DNA from: Panulirus ornatus
Taxonomy: Eukaryota > Arthropoda > Malacostraca > Decapoda > Palinuridae
Direction of reading: 5' to 3'
DNA: 64,000 nucleotides
NCBI RefSeq assembly: GCF_036320965.1
Contig: NC_092240.1
Location: 16,566,501-16,630,500 of the forward strand
Shown here: positions 1-11,256 of the stretch, piece after piece
Position numbering within the stretch: the first letter of the stretch is position 1
Layout: every line of letters begins with the position of its first letter
Notes under the pieces: model-generated
What the model saw: the letters and a program-made list of their open reading frames with translations, nothing else
Database searches by the model: none
What the model was told of the DNA's origin: nothing
Made by a program: the position numbers and the translations under genes

Positions 1-291
1 TCAATTACATCAATAAAAAGCCTATTACAAAACATCATTACTCAAAATTTTCTAAACAAACCATGGTAAATCCACTTTCTTGTCAAAACTCTCAGAAATG
101 TACAGGAAACAGCAATGTTATCTTGGTATATCCCTAATCTCTATCAAAACATCTAGAATTAGACAGAGAATGGTAATAAAAAATCACAATCCAGTCATGA
201 TTAATTGCATATACAATAGTTTTGGTCAACAGAGAAAACAAAACTTGATATGAATATATTATCAGTTATCACTCATCGCTCTACAATCCTT
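1..291 (-). other. ADO 3' flank / probable 3' UTR
   Basis: This AT-rich stretch follows the ADO stop codon on the minus strand. No minus-strand AATAAA signal is visible here, so the transcript end probably lies beyond the window edge. No other gene or repeat is recognised in it. Confidence 0.5.
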
Positions 292-711
292 TTAAGAGCC
301 ATGTTCATCTCCATCCTCACTGTGGACTATGGGTCCCTGATATTCAGCCTGATCACACCAGAAATCACCTGGAGTAGGTATGTTCTCTAACAATACAAAA
401 CGATTATCTGGTATCTGTGGAGTATTCCAACTGCTGTCTAGCTCCTGATAGTAATGGCAATCCCGCTCCAAACCAAGACGCTCATCTGTTCCGTATGGAG
501 GTGACAAGATATCAAGAAATGCTGCTGGTCCATCAACAGAATATATTTCATGTACATTTTGCTCACCTGGGCACAGTCGGCAGGCAGGATCATTTGCACC
601 AACTTTGAGCAACTGATGTTTGGTTGCATGGAAAATACCACTTTGATTCCCTTCATCAACTGGGTTACCAATGAGACTATAACTCTGAACTGAGACACAT
701 CCATGAACAAC
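292..711 (-). CDS. ADO: ADO exon 3 (last coding exon): 2-aminoethanethiol dioxygenase, C-terminal half
   Basis: This is the last coding exon of cysteamine / N-terminal-cysteine dioxygenase, a non-haem iron thiol dioxygenase that oxidises cysteamine and N-terminal cysteines of proteins and acts as an oxygen sensor (established for the family). It supplies residues 106-244. A pyrimidine-rich acceptor (TTTTTTAG) ends at 712, and the frame joins exon 2 in phase 0. Visible landmarks are VHGCVSVQSY, matching the strand after the LLKV of the cupin core; NVHEI with H159, the expected third iron ligand; the block DGPAAFLDILSPPY; and DCHYY with C190 and Y192, equivalent to the Cys-Tyr pair that forms a crosslink in human ADO. 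The frame ends DEDGDEHGS-like with TAA at 292-294. Total length is 244 residues against about 270 in human ADO. The exon has no frameshift or stop. Confidence 0.96.
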   Translation of the reverse strand, partial: VVHGCVSVQSYSLIGNPVDEGNQSGIFHATKHQLLKVGANDPACRLCPGEQNVHEIYSVDGPAAFLDILSPPYGTDERLGLERDCHYYQELDSSWNTPQIPDNRFVLLENIPTPGDFWCDQAEYQGPIVHSEDGDEHGS

Positions 712-999
712 CTAAAAAATGACAAATATTTTAATCATATATGCAAAATACTCTTTGCATGATATATTATATAAGCAATTCCCTGCATTCAGAACATGAT
801 AGCATACACAGAATCTTCCTAAATATTGTTCAACATGTACCAGCACTTTGATACAGGTTGAGAAATTAAAATGCCACACTTCACAATGAATAATCAACAC
901 TAAATTCTTCATTTGATTTTTTTGTGATTTTGCAACTCTCAACTATCTACCAGTAAAAATCTAAATCAAGTGACATGAAAAAAGAGGTGTGGTGTTTAA

Positions 1000-2640
1000 G
1001 AATGAGTTGGGAGCGTAGTTGTTCAGTGCTGGTCAATCCCCTTTTGGTGTGTATATGTTTTGTCAGTGTTGTGTTTGTGGGGTATGAGGACGTGTGAGTG
1101 TAGGTTATAGAAGTGTGAGGCAGGGGTAAGCTTTATATTTCTACTTTGGGGAGGGTGACTGGTTATAGAGTGGTTTCATTGAGAAGGGTCCAGGGCTGTT
1201 GCAAAGAACTGAATGCTATGCTCAATGAGGGGGATTGCACTGAAAGAACTGCTCTTTCATTTTAAAGGCGTTGAGTGCTTGTGGTTGCTAAGCAGCCAGT
1301 GAACAGCTCTGAGTGCTCTATTCTGTGTGGTTTATAACTCAGTCATATTTGCTTTAGACAAAGCAAGTAACTAGGTAGGTGAGGCAAAGTTTTGGGTGAG
1401 GAAGATGAACTGTTTTAACAGGACACATACAGATTCTTTTTCTTGTCCAAATCTCATACCAGTTAATGCTCTGAGGGCACTCAGTTTGTTCCTTTTGTGT
1501 TGATATTTGTGATCTGGTAAATATATGGCTAATGCGTGTCATGTAATATCTAGAACAGTTGGCAATTTGCTGAGTGATAGGAGGGCAGAGATTGAGTCCA
1601 TCCCTGTCTGGTGTTAAAAATGACTGGACACATATGCAGACATTCTGTTCTGGGTAAGCCACTGTTCCATTGTGTAATGTAGGGTTGCATGTTTGTTGAT
1701 GCTACTGTGCAGGGTGCTGTAATGTGATTATTATGTTGCCTGCATTTGAGAGGACCTTCACACTGGGGTCTACAGAAGGTAAAGTAGGATGAAACCGAAG
1801 AGAGTTGGAGACAGAACTGCTCTTCAATAGCAGAGCTTGAGGATTTTCGAGGTGAAGCCTTTGCAAGTGACTCTGGCTTGGAAATTGGCCCACCAATACT
1901 TATATTTTGTAGAGAGTGTTGTCAGGTATCTTTTGTGTGAGGGTGTGTCAATAGTGTCATATGCTCTGTTGAAGTCCACTGCTAATAATACTCTATGGAA
2001 AGGGAGTTCTAGTGCATTTATGACATCTAAGACATGTAGTGTAAGGTCTGTGTGCAATGTGGTCAAGAAACTGCTGTATATGTGAGAAAGGAATGCCTTG
2101 CTTGATTCTGCCATTGATCAGATTTTCAGAGAGTTTGCACAATGAAAACAGAAATGATATAACTGGTGAGAGAAAAGGGTGTTACAAGGTTTGGAAAATC
2201 TTAGGATTGATGCTATGCTGTCAAGTCTCTAGATACTGGAGATTCCATAATCAAGCCAAGAGTTGTTGAAGATATCTGCATGAGTTTAGATTACAATTAA
2301 ACCACATTGTTTTAAGTATTGCAAGTTTGATATATTGTCAGGGTGTGTTGAAGGGAAGTTTTTAAATTTTAATCACACTGCATGTGTCAGAGGAAGTGAA
2401 CAGTAGGTGAGCAGTTGTTTCTGGATGGATTCTGAGAAGGTTTTTTATGACTTTCTGTTTAGGAGTATGGTTGCTTTAAAGCAGAGGTTGATTTCTGAGT
2501 AGTGTTTCATGAGTGTTTTTGTGCATCCTTTCGGAGAAGAACTGGGTTAAAAGAGCTTCAAATGTTAGGGCTGGATTGGTGTGGAAGGTGTGGCTCTTAA
2601 ATATGAGCAAGGGTTGGGTACTGTGGGGTATGTGATTCAC
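1000..2640 (-). pseudogene. Decayed Jockey-superfamily non-LTR retrotransposon (RT part)
   Basis: Translated on the minus strand with frame changes, this region reads as a LINE reverse transcriptase. Near 1950-2010 is a motif-A-like LLAVDFNRAYDTID; then WWANFQARVTCKGF; then a degenerate motif B/C zone near 1720-1800 (VKVLSNAGNIIIT, in which the expected YADD is spoiled to SNAG). Farther on is LFTPD-like sequence of the C-terminal part (1354-1660). Upstream at 2450-2640, NPALTFEALLTQFF fits the linker before the RT. Several stops and frameshifts show that it is dead. The order of motifs supports a Jockey-type element. The exact clade cannot be fixed by eye. Confidence 0.6.
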
Positions 2641-2699
2641 TGTCTTGAGGAAGGGAAGCCAATTTACATTTTGCAGTTTAAATAATTACAGTTTTAAAT

Positions 2700-3670
2700 T
2701 ACTCTGTGATAAATCGTTTCCTATTTAATGGGTACCTGCTGTCTAATGGAAGCAGTATGAGACTTTTTCCATGATTATTTCAAGTATGGAAGTAATATAT
2801 CAATATGAAAAAAAAAAGAAAAAAAAATTTGGTCTTAAAAATAAGAAGTCTTAAAAACTTGAAAATGATTGCAATTTTTGGCACTTTTCTCAAGGAAATA
2901 CGTTTGCTTTAAAATCTCAGTGTAAAGACTATTTTTCATGTTGAAATTTTTTTAAGACTTATTATTCCCAGTAATTAGGTACTTAAATTATCACGTTTCT
3001 AAACGAAATTTTGTTCATTTGCTTTGTATTTATTAGGTAAATAAAAAGTTTCTCTGAAAGTTTTTTGGAGTTTATCTTCCCGTAATTATGTACCTAAATA
3101 ATTACATTCCAAAATGAAGCTTTGTTCATTGTTCAGTGTGCAAAAGAATTTCAAGATAGTTTTCATGATTATTTGAAGTATAGACACGTTTTACTGTTAT
3201 ATTTCTAAAACTGAATGTCTTTTTGGATTGAAAAATAAATACAAAGTTTCTCTGAAAGTTTTTTGGAGTTTATCTTCCCGTAATTATGTACCTAAATAAT
3301 TACATTCCAAAATGAAGCTTTGTTCATTGTTCAGCGTGCAAAAGAATTTCAAGATAGTTTTCATGATTATTTGAAGTATAGACACGTTTTACTGTTATAT
3401 TTCTAAAACTGAATGTCTTTTTGGATTGAAAAATATCCTGAACTATCATTACCTGCATTTCTTTATTATATTTTCTGAGGTTAACAAACTACCCCGACAA
3501 TTTTTGAGTGACGAATAAATTTCATGCTGTGTATTAATATGGAGCTGAAATATCGTTTAGAAGTCTTTATGACCTGTAATAATATGAAATTATTACAATT
3601 ATATTCATCTCTTTTATTATTTCCTTTGTATTCATTGGGTACCTATCAGTTAGGGGAAGAGTTATGAGAC
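2700..3670. repeat. AT-rich satellite-like array, about 198-bp unit
   Basis: Positions 3045-3242 and 3243-3440 are two copies in tandem that seem to differ by a single T/C. More diverged copies can be traced on either side: GGGTACCT, AGTATGAGACTTT and TTCATGATTATTT recur at 2727-2785 and 3638-3672, and GTAATTA and TTTTGTTCATTTG recur near 2970-3020. The array contains no coding potential. An RTE element begins at its right edge. Confidence 0.75.
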
Positions 3671-4028
3671 TTTCTCCCCTGTCCCTGGGGATTGGGGAGA
3701 AAGAATACTTTCCACGTATTCACCCATGTCGTAGAAGGCAACTAAAGGGATGGGAGTGGGGGGCTGGAACCCCACCCCTCCTCGTATTTAAATTTCTAAA
3801 AGGGAAAACCAAAGAAGTCAAGTGGGGAGTGCTCATCCTCCTCAAAGGGTCAGATTGGGGTCTAAATGTGTGTGGATGGGCCAAAGATGAGAAGAAAGGA
3901 GACATGTATGTTTGAGGAAAGGAACCTGGAGGCTTTGGCTCTGAGTAAAACGAAGCTCAAAGGTAAAGGGGAAGAGTGGTTTGGGAATGTCTTGGGATTA
4001 AAGACAGGGGTTGGTGAGAGGACAAGAG

Positions 4029-4450
4029 CAAGGAAGGAGTAGCACTACTCCTGAAGCAGGGATTGTGAAAATATGAGATACAGTGTAAGAAAGTAAATTC
4101 TAGCTTGATGTGGGAAAACTGAAAGTGGATGGAGAGAGATGGGTGATTACTGGTACCTATGCAACTGGTCATGAAAAGAAAGATCATGAGAGGCAAGTAT
4201 TTTAGGAGCAGCTGAGTGTGTGTATTAGCAGTTTTGATGCAAGGAAGGAGTAGCACTACTCCTGAAGCAGGGATTGTGAAAATATGAGATACAGTGTAAG
4301 AATGTAAATTCAAGGTTGATGTGGTAAAACTGAAAGTGGATGGAGAGAGATGGGTGATTACTGGTACCTATGCAACTGGTCATGAAAAGAAAGATCATGA
4401 GAGGCAAGTATTTTAGGAGCAGCTGAGTGTGTGTATTAGCAGTTTTGATG
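4029..4450 (+). repeat. 211-bp tandem duplication inside the RTE endonuclease region
   Basis: The segment beginning CAAGGAAGGAGTAGCACTAC at 4029 starts again at 4240 and continues to about 4450. The copies are nearly identical, so the duplication arose after insertion of the element. Confidence 0.9.
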
Positions 4451-4648
4451 CACAAGACCAGGATAAAGTGATGGGTGATTTGAATATGAAGGTGAGTAAT
4501 ATGGCAGTTGAGGATATAATTGGTGCACATGGAGTGTTCAGTGATGTAAATGAAAACTGTGAAGAGCTTGTGGATCTGTGTGCTGAAAAAGAACTGGTGA
4601 TCAGGAATACCTGGTTTGCAAAGAGAGATATACATAGGTATACATAGG

Positions 4649-5977
4649 TTTATGGATGGGGTTGTTAGGGAGGTGAATGTAAGAGTTTTGGAAAGAGGGG
4701 CAAGTATGAAGTCTGTTGTGGATGAGAGAGCTTGGGAAGTGAGTCAGGTGTTGTTCGCTGATGATACAGTGCTGGTGGCTGATTCATGTGAGAAACTGCA
4801 GAAGCTGGTGACTGAGTTTGGTAAAGTGTGTGAAAGAAGAAAGTTAAGAGTAAATGTGAATAAGAGCAAGGTTATTAGGTACAGTAGGGTTGAGGGTCAA
4901 GTCAATTGGGAGGTAAGTTTGAATGGAGAAAAACTGGAGGAAGTAAAGTGTTTTAGATATCTGGGAGTGGATCTGGCAGCAGATGGAACCATGGAAGCGG
5001 AAGTGAATCATAGGGTGGGGGAGGGGGCGAAAATCCTGGGAGCCTTGAAGAATGTGTGGAAGTCGAGAACATTATCTCGGAAAGCAAAAATGGGTATCTC
5101 TGAAGGAATAGTGGTTCCAACAATGTTGTATGGTTGCGAGGCATGGGCTATGGATAGAGTTGTGCAAGAGGGTGGATGTGCTGGAAATGAGATGTTTGAG
5201 GACACTGTGTGGTGTGAGGTGGTTTGATCGAGTAAGTAATGTAAGGGTAAGAGAGATGTGTGGAAATAAAAAGAGCATGGTTGAGAGAGCAGAAGAGGGT
5301 GTTTTGAAATGGTTTGGGCACATGGAGAGAATGAGTGAGGAAAGATTGACCAAGAGGATATATGTGTCGGAGGTGGAGGGAACGAGGAGAAGTGGGAGAC
5401 CAAATTGGAGGTGGAAAGATGGAGTGAAAAAGATTTTGAGTGATCGGGGCCTGAACATGCAGGAGGGTGAAAGGTGGGCAAGGAATAGAGTGAATTGGAT
5501 CGATGTGGTATACTGGGGTTGACGTGCTGTCAGTAGATTGAATCAGGGCATGTGAAGCGTCTGGGGTAAACCATGGAAAGTTGTGTGGGGCCTGGATGTG
5601 GAAAGGGAGCTGTGGTTTCGGGCATTATTGCATGACATCTAGAGACTGAGTGTGAACGAATGGGGCCTTTGTTGTCTTTTCCTAGCGCTACCTCGCACAC
5701 ATGTGGGGGGAGGGGGATGGTATTCCATGTGTGGCGAGGTGGCGATGGCAATGAATAAAGGCAGACAATTGAATTGTGTGCATGGGTATATATGTATGTG
5801 TCTGTGTGTGTATATATATGTGTACATTGAGATGTATAGGTATGTATATTTGCGTGTGTGGACGTGTATGTATATACATGTGTATGGGGGTGGGTTGGGC
5901 CATTTCTTTCGTCTGTTTCCTTGCGCTACCTTGCAAACACGGGAGACAGCGACAAAGCAAAATAAATAAATAAATAA
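4649..5977 (+). mobile_element. 5'-truncated RTE LINE (long-tail subfamily) nested in an older RTE
   Basis: The insert starts at the RT segment FMDGVVREVN and keeps FADDTVLVAD (motif C, about 4756), the LGVDLAADGTMEAEV block and the C-terminal GRPNWRWKDG block (about 5400), broken by a frameshift near 5165. The 3' UTR is the long form and ends in (AAAT)n at about 5962-5977. The 7-bp target sequence ACATAGG occurs at 4642-4648 and again at 5978-5984, directly flanking the insert. Removing insert and one repeat restores continuity of the outer element's endonuclease region. Confidence 0.9.
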
Positions 5978-7173
5978 ACATAGGTGAGTGGGAGAGATGG
6001 CCAAAGGGCATTATTTCATTACATTTTAATTGACAGGCATGTAAAAGAGAGACTTGTGGATGTTAATGTGCTGAGAAGGGCAGCTGGAGGGATGTCTGAT
6101 CACTATCCTGTGGAGGCAAAAGTGAAGATTTGTAGAGGTTTCCAAAAAAAGAAGAGAGAATGTTTGGGAGAAGAGAGTGGTGAGAGTAAGTAAGCTTGGA
6201 AAGGAGACTTGTCTGAGGTAGTACCAGGAGAGACTGAGGGTAGAATGGCAAAAGGTGAGAGCAAATGACATGAAGGGAGTGGGGGAGGAATGGGAAGAAG
6301 TGATGTAAGTGGCATGAGAAAGGTGGGAGGTGGGCAGATTAGAAAGGGTAGAGTGGTGAGATGAAGAAGTAAGGTTGTTAGTGAAAAAGATGAGAGAGGC
6401 AGGAGGTAAAGAGGAAAGGTGCAAAAGGTGAACAAGAGGGCAAATGAGAGTTGGGGTTAGAGAGTACAATTAAACTTCAGGGAGAATAAAAAGATGTTTT
6501 GGAAGAAGGTACATAAAGTGCATAAGACAAGAGAACAAATGGGAATATTGGTGAAGGGGGCAAATGGGGATGTAATAACAAGTAGTAATGACATGAGGAG
6601 ATGGAGCGATTATTTTGAAGGTTTGTTGAATGTGTTTGATGACAGAGTGGCAGATATAGGGTGTTTTGGTCAGGGTGGTGTGTGAAGTGGGAGGGTCAGG
6701 GAGAATGGCTTGGTAAACAGAGAAGAGGTAGTGAAAGCTTTGTGAAAGATGAAAGCTGGCAAGGCGGTGGGTTTGGATGGTATTGCAGTGGAATTTATCA
6801 AAAAAAAGGGGTGACTATGTTGTTGATTGGTTGGTAAGGCTATTCAATGTATGTATGGATCATGGCGAAATGCCTGAGGATTGGCTGAATGCATGCATAG
6901 CACCATTGTACAAAGGCAAAGGGGATAAAGGTGAGTGTTCAAATTACAGAGGCATAAGTTTGTTGAGTATTCCTGGGAAATCATATGGGAGGGTATTGAT
7001 TGAGAGGGTGAAGGCATGTACAGAGCATCAGACTGGAGAGGAGCAGTTTGGTTTCAGAAGTGTTAGAGGACATGTGGATCAGGTGCTTGCTTTGAAAAAT
7101 GTTTGTGAGAAATACTTAGAAAAACAGATGGATCTGTATCTATGGATCTGGAGAAGGCACATGATAGGGATGA

Positions 7174-8016
7174 TACATCATGCACCCCTGCCGCTAACCG
7201 ACATTCACTGGGAACCAATCACTTTCCTCTCTTCCTACACATACACATTCCTTACATCCTTGGTAAAAACTTTTCACTGCTTCTAGCAACTTACCTCCCA
7301 CACCAAATACTCTTAAAGCCTTCCACAATGCATCTCTATCAACCCTATCATATGCCTTCTCTAGATCCATAAATGCTACAAGCATATCTATCCGTTTTTC
7401 TAAGAATTTCTCACATACATTCTTCAAAGCAAACACCTGATCAACACATCCTCTACCACTTCTGAAACCACACTGCTCTTCCCCAATCTGATGCTCTGTA
7501 CATGCCTTCACCCTCTCAATCAATATCCTCCCATATAATTTCCCAGGAATACTCAACAAACTTATGCCTCTGTAATTTGAACACTCACCTTTATCCTCTT
7601 TGCCTTTGTAGTGGAACTTGGCATGCATTCCACCAATCCTCAGGCACTTCACCATGATCCATACATATAATGAATATCCTTACCAACCAATCAAAAACAC
7701 AGTCTCCTTTTTTTCATAAATTCCATTACAATACCATCCAAACTCGCCACCTTGCCGGCTTTCATCTTCCGCAGTGCTTTCACTTTTCACTACCTCTTCT
7801 CTGTTTACCAAACCAGTTTCCCTGACCCTCTCACTTCACAAACCACCCCGACCAAAACACCCTAAATCTGTCACTTTATCATCAAACACATTCAACTAAC
7901 CTTCAAAATATTCACTCCATCTTTTCTTGTTATTACCTTCCCATTTGCCCCCTTCACCAATGTTCCCATATGATGCACTTTATTTACCTCCTTCCAAAAC
8001 ATCTTTCATTCTCCCT

Positions 8017-8020
<4 letters not shown>
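7174..8020 (-). mobile_element. RTE LINE fragment, minus strand (linker and RT)
   Basis: On the minus strand this covers the RT from about the SDWFPVNVG segment (7195) back through AFMDLEKAYDRVDRDALW (7340-7390) and CGFRSGRGCVDQ to the linker near 8000. It has neither the element's 3' tail nor its 5' end. It abuts a plus-strand RTE at 7173/7174 and a (TA)n tract at 8020, so it is a rearranged piece. Frames are broken around 7600-7900. Confidence 0.85.

Positions 8021-8093
<73 letters not shown>
8020..8093. repeat. (TA)n microsatellite
   Basis: Uninterrupted TA dinucleotide run between an RTE fragment and the 5' end of a short RTE-derived element. Confidence 0.98.
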
Positions 8094-8096
<3 letters not shown>

Positions 8097-8330
8097 CCCT
8101 GGGGATAGGGGAGAAAGAATACTTCCCACGTATTCCCTGCGTGTCGTAGAAGGCGACTAAAAGGGGAGGGAGCGGGGGGCTGGAAATCCTCCCCTCTCAC
8201 TTTTTTTTTTAATTTTCCAAAAGAGGGAACAGAGAAGGGGCCCAGGTGAGGATATTCCCTCAAGGGCCCAGTCCTCTGTTCTCAACGCTACCTCGCTAAT
8301 GCGGGAAATGGCGAATAGTATGACAGACAG
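8094..8330 (+). mobile_element. Short internally deleted RTE-derived element (SIDE-like), copy 1
   Basis: The first ~175 bp match the RTE 5' UTR and the start of its coding region: TATCCCTGGGGATAGGGGAG, then CGTGTCGTAGAAGGCGACTA, then a diverged version of the AACAGAAGAAGG segment in which the start codon is lost. The last ~35 bp (CGCTACCTCGCTAATGCGGG...) match the RTE 3' end. Nothing of the endonuclease or RT remains. It is non-coding and presumably copied by the RTE enzyme through the shared 3' end (inference). Confidence 0.8.
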
Positions 8331-8354
8331 ATATATATATATATATATCTTTAA

Positions 8355-8453
8355 TCATATTTATTATACATAGTCGCTGTCTCCTGCATTAGCAGGGTAG
8401 CACAAGGAAACAGACGAAAGAATGGCCCAACCCACCCACATACGCATGCATAT
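8355..8453 (-). mobile_element. RTE 3' tail, minus strand (left part, interrupted)
   Basis: The complement of the RTE 3' end (AGTCGCTGTCTCCTGCATTA at 8371, then ACAGACGAAAGAATGGCCCA) begins here and continues after an unrelated insertion at 9336. The two parts join into one RTE 3' UTR. Confidence 0.85.
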
Positions 8454-8462
8454 ACATATACA

Positions 8463-9326
8463 TTCGGACGTTCCATCCGAGGCACCAGGTCAAGTTGGGG
8501 TCAACCTACGGCCCCCATACAGTGTCGTCGCTGTCAGGACAAGAGAAGGTGGGGCCTCTAGGCAGATGTGGGACGAACTTAACTTCCTTTCAGCCAGTCA
8601 GCTGTCTCACGGATGACACCTTCTCCAATCACCAACAGACCTGTGGCCCTCCAGCCAAGTAGGAGTGGCACTTGGAGCCACCCTCCTCCAATCATCACTG
8701 GGCCTTAGGCCCATAACCAATCAAGGGTGGCATCATAGGGTAACAAGGCGGACGCAAGTCCTCCGTCTGTAATGAAAACCTCTGACTCCCCGCTGAGCCT
8801 CGATTCCTTCAGCAGTCCCGAGCCCAGCAAGGTAATGTAAGCTTCCCCTGTCTCAAACCCTGTAGCCACCGCTGCCCCAGTTTGTAAGATGTTTACTGTG
8901 TCACATCAGGTTTAGCTAAGTGTAACGGTGTTGTTTAATGTGTCACGTCAGGTCTAAGTGTAATGTTATCGAACAAACTGTCATAGAGGAAAGAGATCTC
9001 CTGGCTTGAAATCTTACCTGGAGTGTTAACTCATGTTCAATGTTAACTCATGTTTAATGTTAACCCATGTTCAATGTTAACTCAGGTTCAATGTTAACTC
9101 ATGTTTAACGTTCAATGTTAAACTCATGTTCAGTGTTAACGTAAATGAAAGTAATTCTGATGTTGGTGTTTGTTTAATCCCATGACTTTAATCAAGACAG
9201 TGTTATCCTGCGGTGTGTAACGTAACAAATCTAGCATCCTTGCGAAGACAAGGATCAGCATAGTATTTGTAACATATATTGTTACTGGCGACCTTGCTCG
9301 AATAAGTATTGAGTTCGTAACACTAA
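8463..9326. mobile_element. Unidentified ~865-bp insertion in an RTE 3' UTR
   Basis: The segment splits a recognisable RTE 3' UTR and is flanked by the 9-bp direct repeat ACATATACA (8454-8462 and 9327-9335). It has no coding frame of note. Near its right end TGTTACTGGCGACCTTGCTC (about 9281-9300) looks like an LTR end followed by a primer-binding-site-like TGGCGACC, so a solo LTR or LTR-plus-leader fragment is possible. TG...CA termini at the proposed boundaries are not seen. The right repeat lies in microsatellite-like sequence, which weakens the duplication argument. Confidence 0.45.
9023..9140. repeat. ~18-bp minisatellite (GTTAACTCATGTTCAAT-like)
   Basis: Six or so imperfect copies of a 17-18 bp unit containing TGTTAACTCATGTTCAA, within the unidentified insertion. 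Confidence 0.85.
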
Positions 9327-9335
9327 ACATATACA

Positions 9336-10064
9336 CACATGTGCGTATTCATACTTGCTGCCTTCATCCATTGCCGTCGCCATACCCGCCACACATGAAA
9401 TTATACCCCTCTCCCCCTGCACATGCCCAAGGTAGCGCTAGTAAAAGAAAACAAAGGCCTCATTTGTTCACACTCAGCCTCTAGCTGTCATGTGCAAAGC
9501 ACAGAAACCACAGCACCCTTTCCATATCCAGGCTCCACAAAATGTTCCATGGTTTACCCCAGATGCTTCACATGCCCTGCTTCAATACACTGACAGCACA
9601 TCCACCCCGGTATACCACATTGTTCCAATTCACTCAATTTCTTGCACAACTGTATGTTCAGGCCCTAAATGCTAAAAATCTTTTTCACTCCATCCTTCCA
9701 CCTTCAATTTGGTCTCCCACTACTCCTCAATCCTTCTACCTCTGACATATATATCCTCTTCATCAATCTTTCCTCACTCATTCTCTCCAGGCGACCAAAC
9801 CATTTCAATACACCCTCTTCTGCTCTCTCAACCACACTCTTTATTGCCACACATCTCTCTTACGCTTTCATAACCTACTCGATCAAACCACCTCAAACCA
9901 CATACTGTCCTCAAACATTTCATTTCTAACACATCCACCCTCCTCCTCACATCCCTATCTACAGGCCATGCCTCACAACCACATAACATTACTGAAACCA
10001 CTATTCCTACAAACATACCCATTTTTGCTCTTCGAGATACAGTTCTTGCCTTCCACGCATTTCC
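9336..10064 (-). mobile_element. RTE LINE, minus strand, 3' UTR and C-terminal region
   Basis: This continues the tail that starts at 8355. It carries the long 3' UTR form and the C-terminal coding region: RRAKMGMFVGIVV, GCEAW, and RVDVLEMKCLRTVCGLRWFD near 9860-10040. It stops at about 10064, where a more diverged relative begins. Frames are broken. Confidence 0.8.
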
Positions 10065-10962
10065 CACGTCAGCGATACAGTGCCAGGAACATTGAAGGAA
10101 TGGCCACATTCACTAGCAGCCACCCTCCACCCATCACAAATAATACACCTAAACCAGAGTTTCCTATCCACAACCACTTGTACTTTATAAGCCCTGGTTC
10201 AATCCACCAATAGCATGTTGTCCCCTACGTACCACTATGCTTCTATTAACTCTATCTCTTGCATACTTCACACTCTCCTGCATGTTCAGGCCCCAAACAC
10301 TCAGTGTTTTTCACTCAATGCTTCCACCTCTAGATTTGGTTCCCCTTTTTTTGTCCACTCCACCCTCCTAGTCATCCTCTTGTCACTCATCCTTTTCACA
10401 TGTCCAAACTATTTCCATTTCAGCACATACTCTTCAGTTCTCATTCATGCTCCTTTTCCACTGCACCTCTTTCTTACCCTATCACTTCATATAAATTAAC
10501 CCTCCTCACATCAAACACTGCCCTCAACATTTCATTTTCAATACATCCTCCCTCTTCTGTACTCTTTTATCTGCAGTCCATGACTCACATCCACAAAACA
10601 CCATTGTGACTGCAATACAAGCAAACACGTGCATCTTTGTCCTAACTGACAATGACCTCTCTTTCTACACAACCCTCAATGTGTCCAAGATCTTAGCCAC
10701 CTAACACACCCTATGGCTCATTTCACCTCCTATAGTTCCTTTCACTGCCATCTCCATTCCCATATCTATAAGATCCCACTTCCTAGAAATTCTCTCCATT
10801 TGAAGTTACACTCCAACAAAGCTGTCTCTCTCCACTGCTTCACATTTACTGTCTACTTTCTCCTTTCACAAACACTCACAAACTCAGACACAAATTTCTG
10901 CAGTTTTTCACTCAGCTCTGCCACCAGCACCATGTCATATGTACATCTATATTCTGTATAAC
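10065..10962 (-). mobile_element. Diverged RTE relative, minus strand, C-terminal and RT end
   Basis: The layout matches the RTE C-terminal half. CCTGCATGTTCAGGCCCCAA near 10273 corresponds to the conserved GLNMQ end of the ORF, with matches to the tail of the RT near 10850-10950 (complement of an AELSEKLQKFVSE-like segment). Similarity to the young copies is much lower, indicating an older subfamily. No open frame survives. Confidence 0.65.
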
Positions 10963-10984
10963 GGTGTTACCAGGCTCCACCTGC

Positions 10985-11190
10985 AATAGGTTACATCATG
11001 AGAAAAAGTCATCTTTGGCAAGGCTGTGTCACTGGGAGTATTGTCTTATCAAAGAACCTCCCACTCCAAAAGAGTCCATTCTCCATGACTGTCAGCAGCA
11101 CAGCCTGGGCTGCAGGAACCTTTAGAAAGAGGTCCTTGGTAACATCAGGACTCTTTCACAGAAACTGGTCCTGGGATAACTATAAATAAC
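10985..11190. repeat. Diverged interspersed repeat R1, copy A
   Basis: About 200 bp containing TACATCATGA, TCTTATCAAAGAAC, AAAAGAGTCCA, CTGCAGGAACCTTTAGAAAG and CATCAGGACTC. A second diverged copy in the same order is at 48476-48690. It carries no coding signal and lies 67 bp downstream of exon 2 in the transcript direction. Confidence 0.55.
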
Positions 11191-11256
11191 ATGCAAATAT
11201 ACTGTAAATATGAACAAATGTAGACAATCAAAATAATCTACAATTTAAACAAATAC

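Larger units (their letters stand above)
3680..7173 (+). mobile_element. Old RTE-type LINE, plus strand, 5' UTR to RT, interrupted by a younger RTE
   Basis: The copy starts at the family 5' end (CCTGGGGATTGGGGAGAAAG near 3685), runs through the 5' UTR and endonuclease region to 4648, and resumes at 5985 (GGGAGAGATGGCCAAAGGGC) through the linker and RT to about 7173 (DLEKAHDR). The gap 4649-5977 is a later insertion. The frame is broken by many stops. A 211-bp segment of the endonuclease region is duplicated in tandem (4029-4239 and 4240-4450). The 3' end is missing: at 7174 the sequence switches to the opposite strand of another RTE copy. Confidence 0.85.
712..11256 (-). other. ADO intron 2 (about 10.5 kb)
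   Basis: The intron is bounded by donor AAG|GTATTT next to 11257 and acceptor TTTTTTAG next to 711. It is filled by a decayed Jockey-like LINE, a 198-bp satellite, RTE copies on both strands, a short RTE-derived element and an unidentified insertion, all listed separately. Confidence 0.9.

Noticed and set aside
9023..9140. CRISPR-like array
   Set aside because: The repeats are contiguous 17-18 bp units without spacers, in a eukaryotic retrotransposon context.
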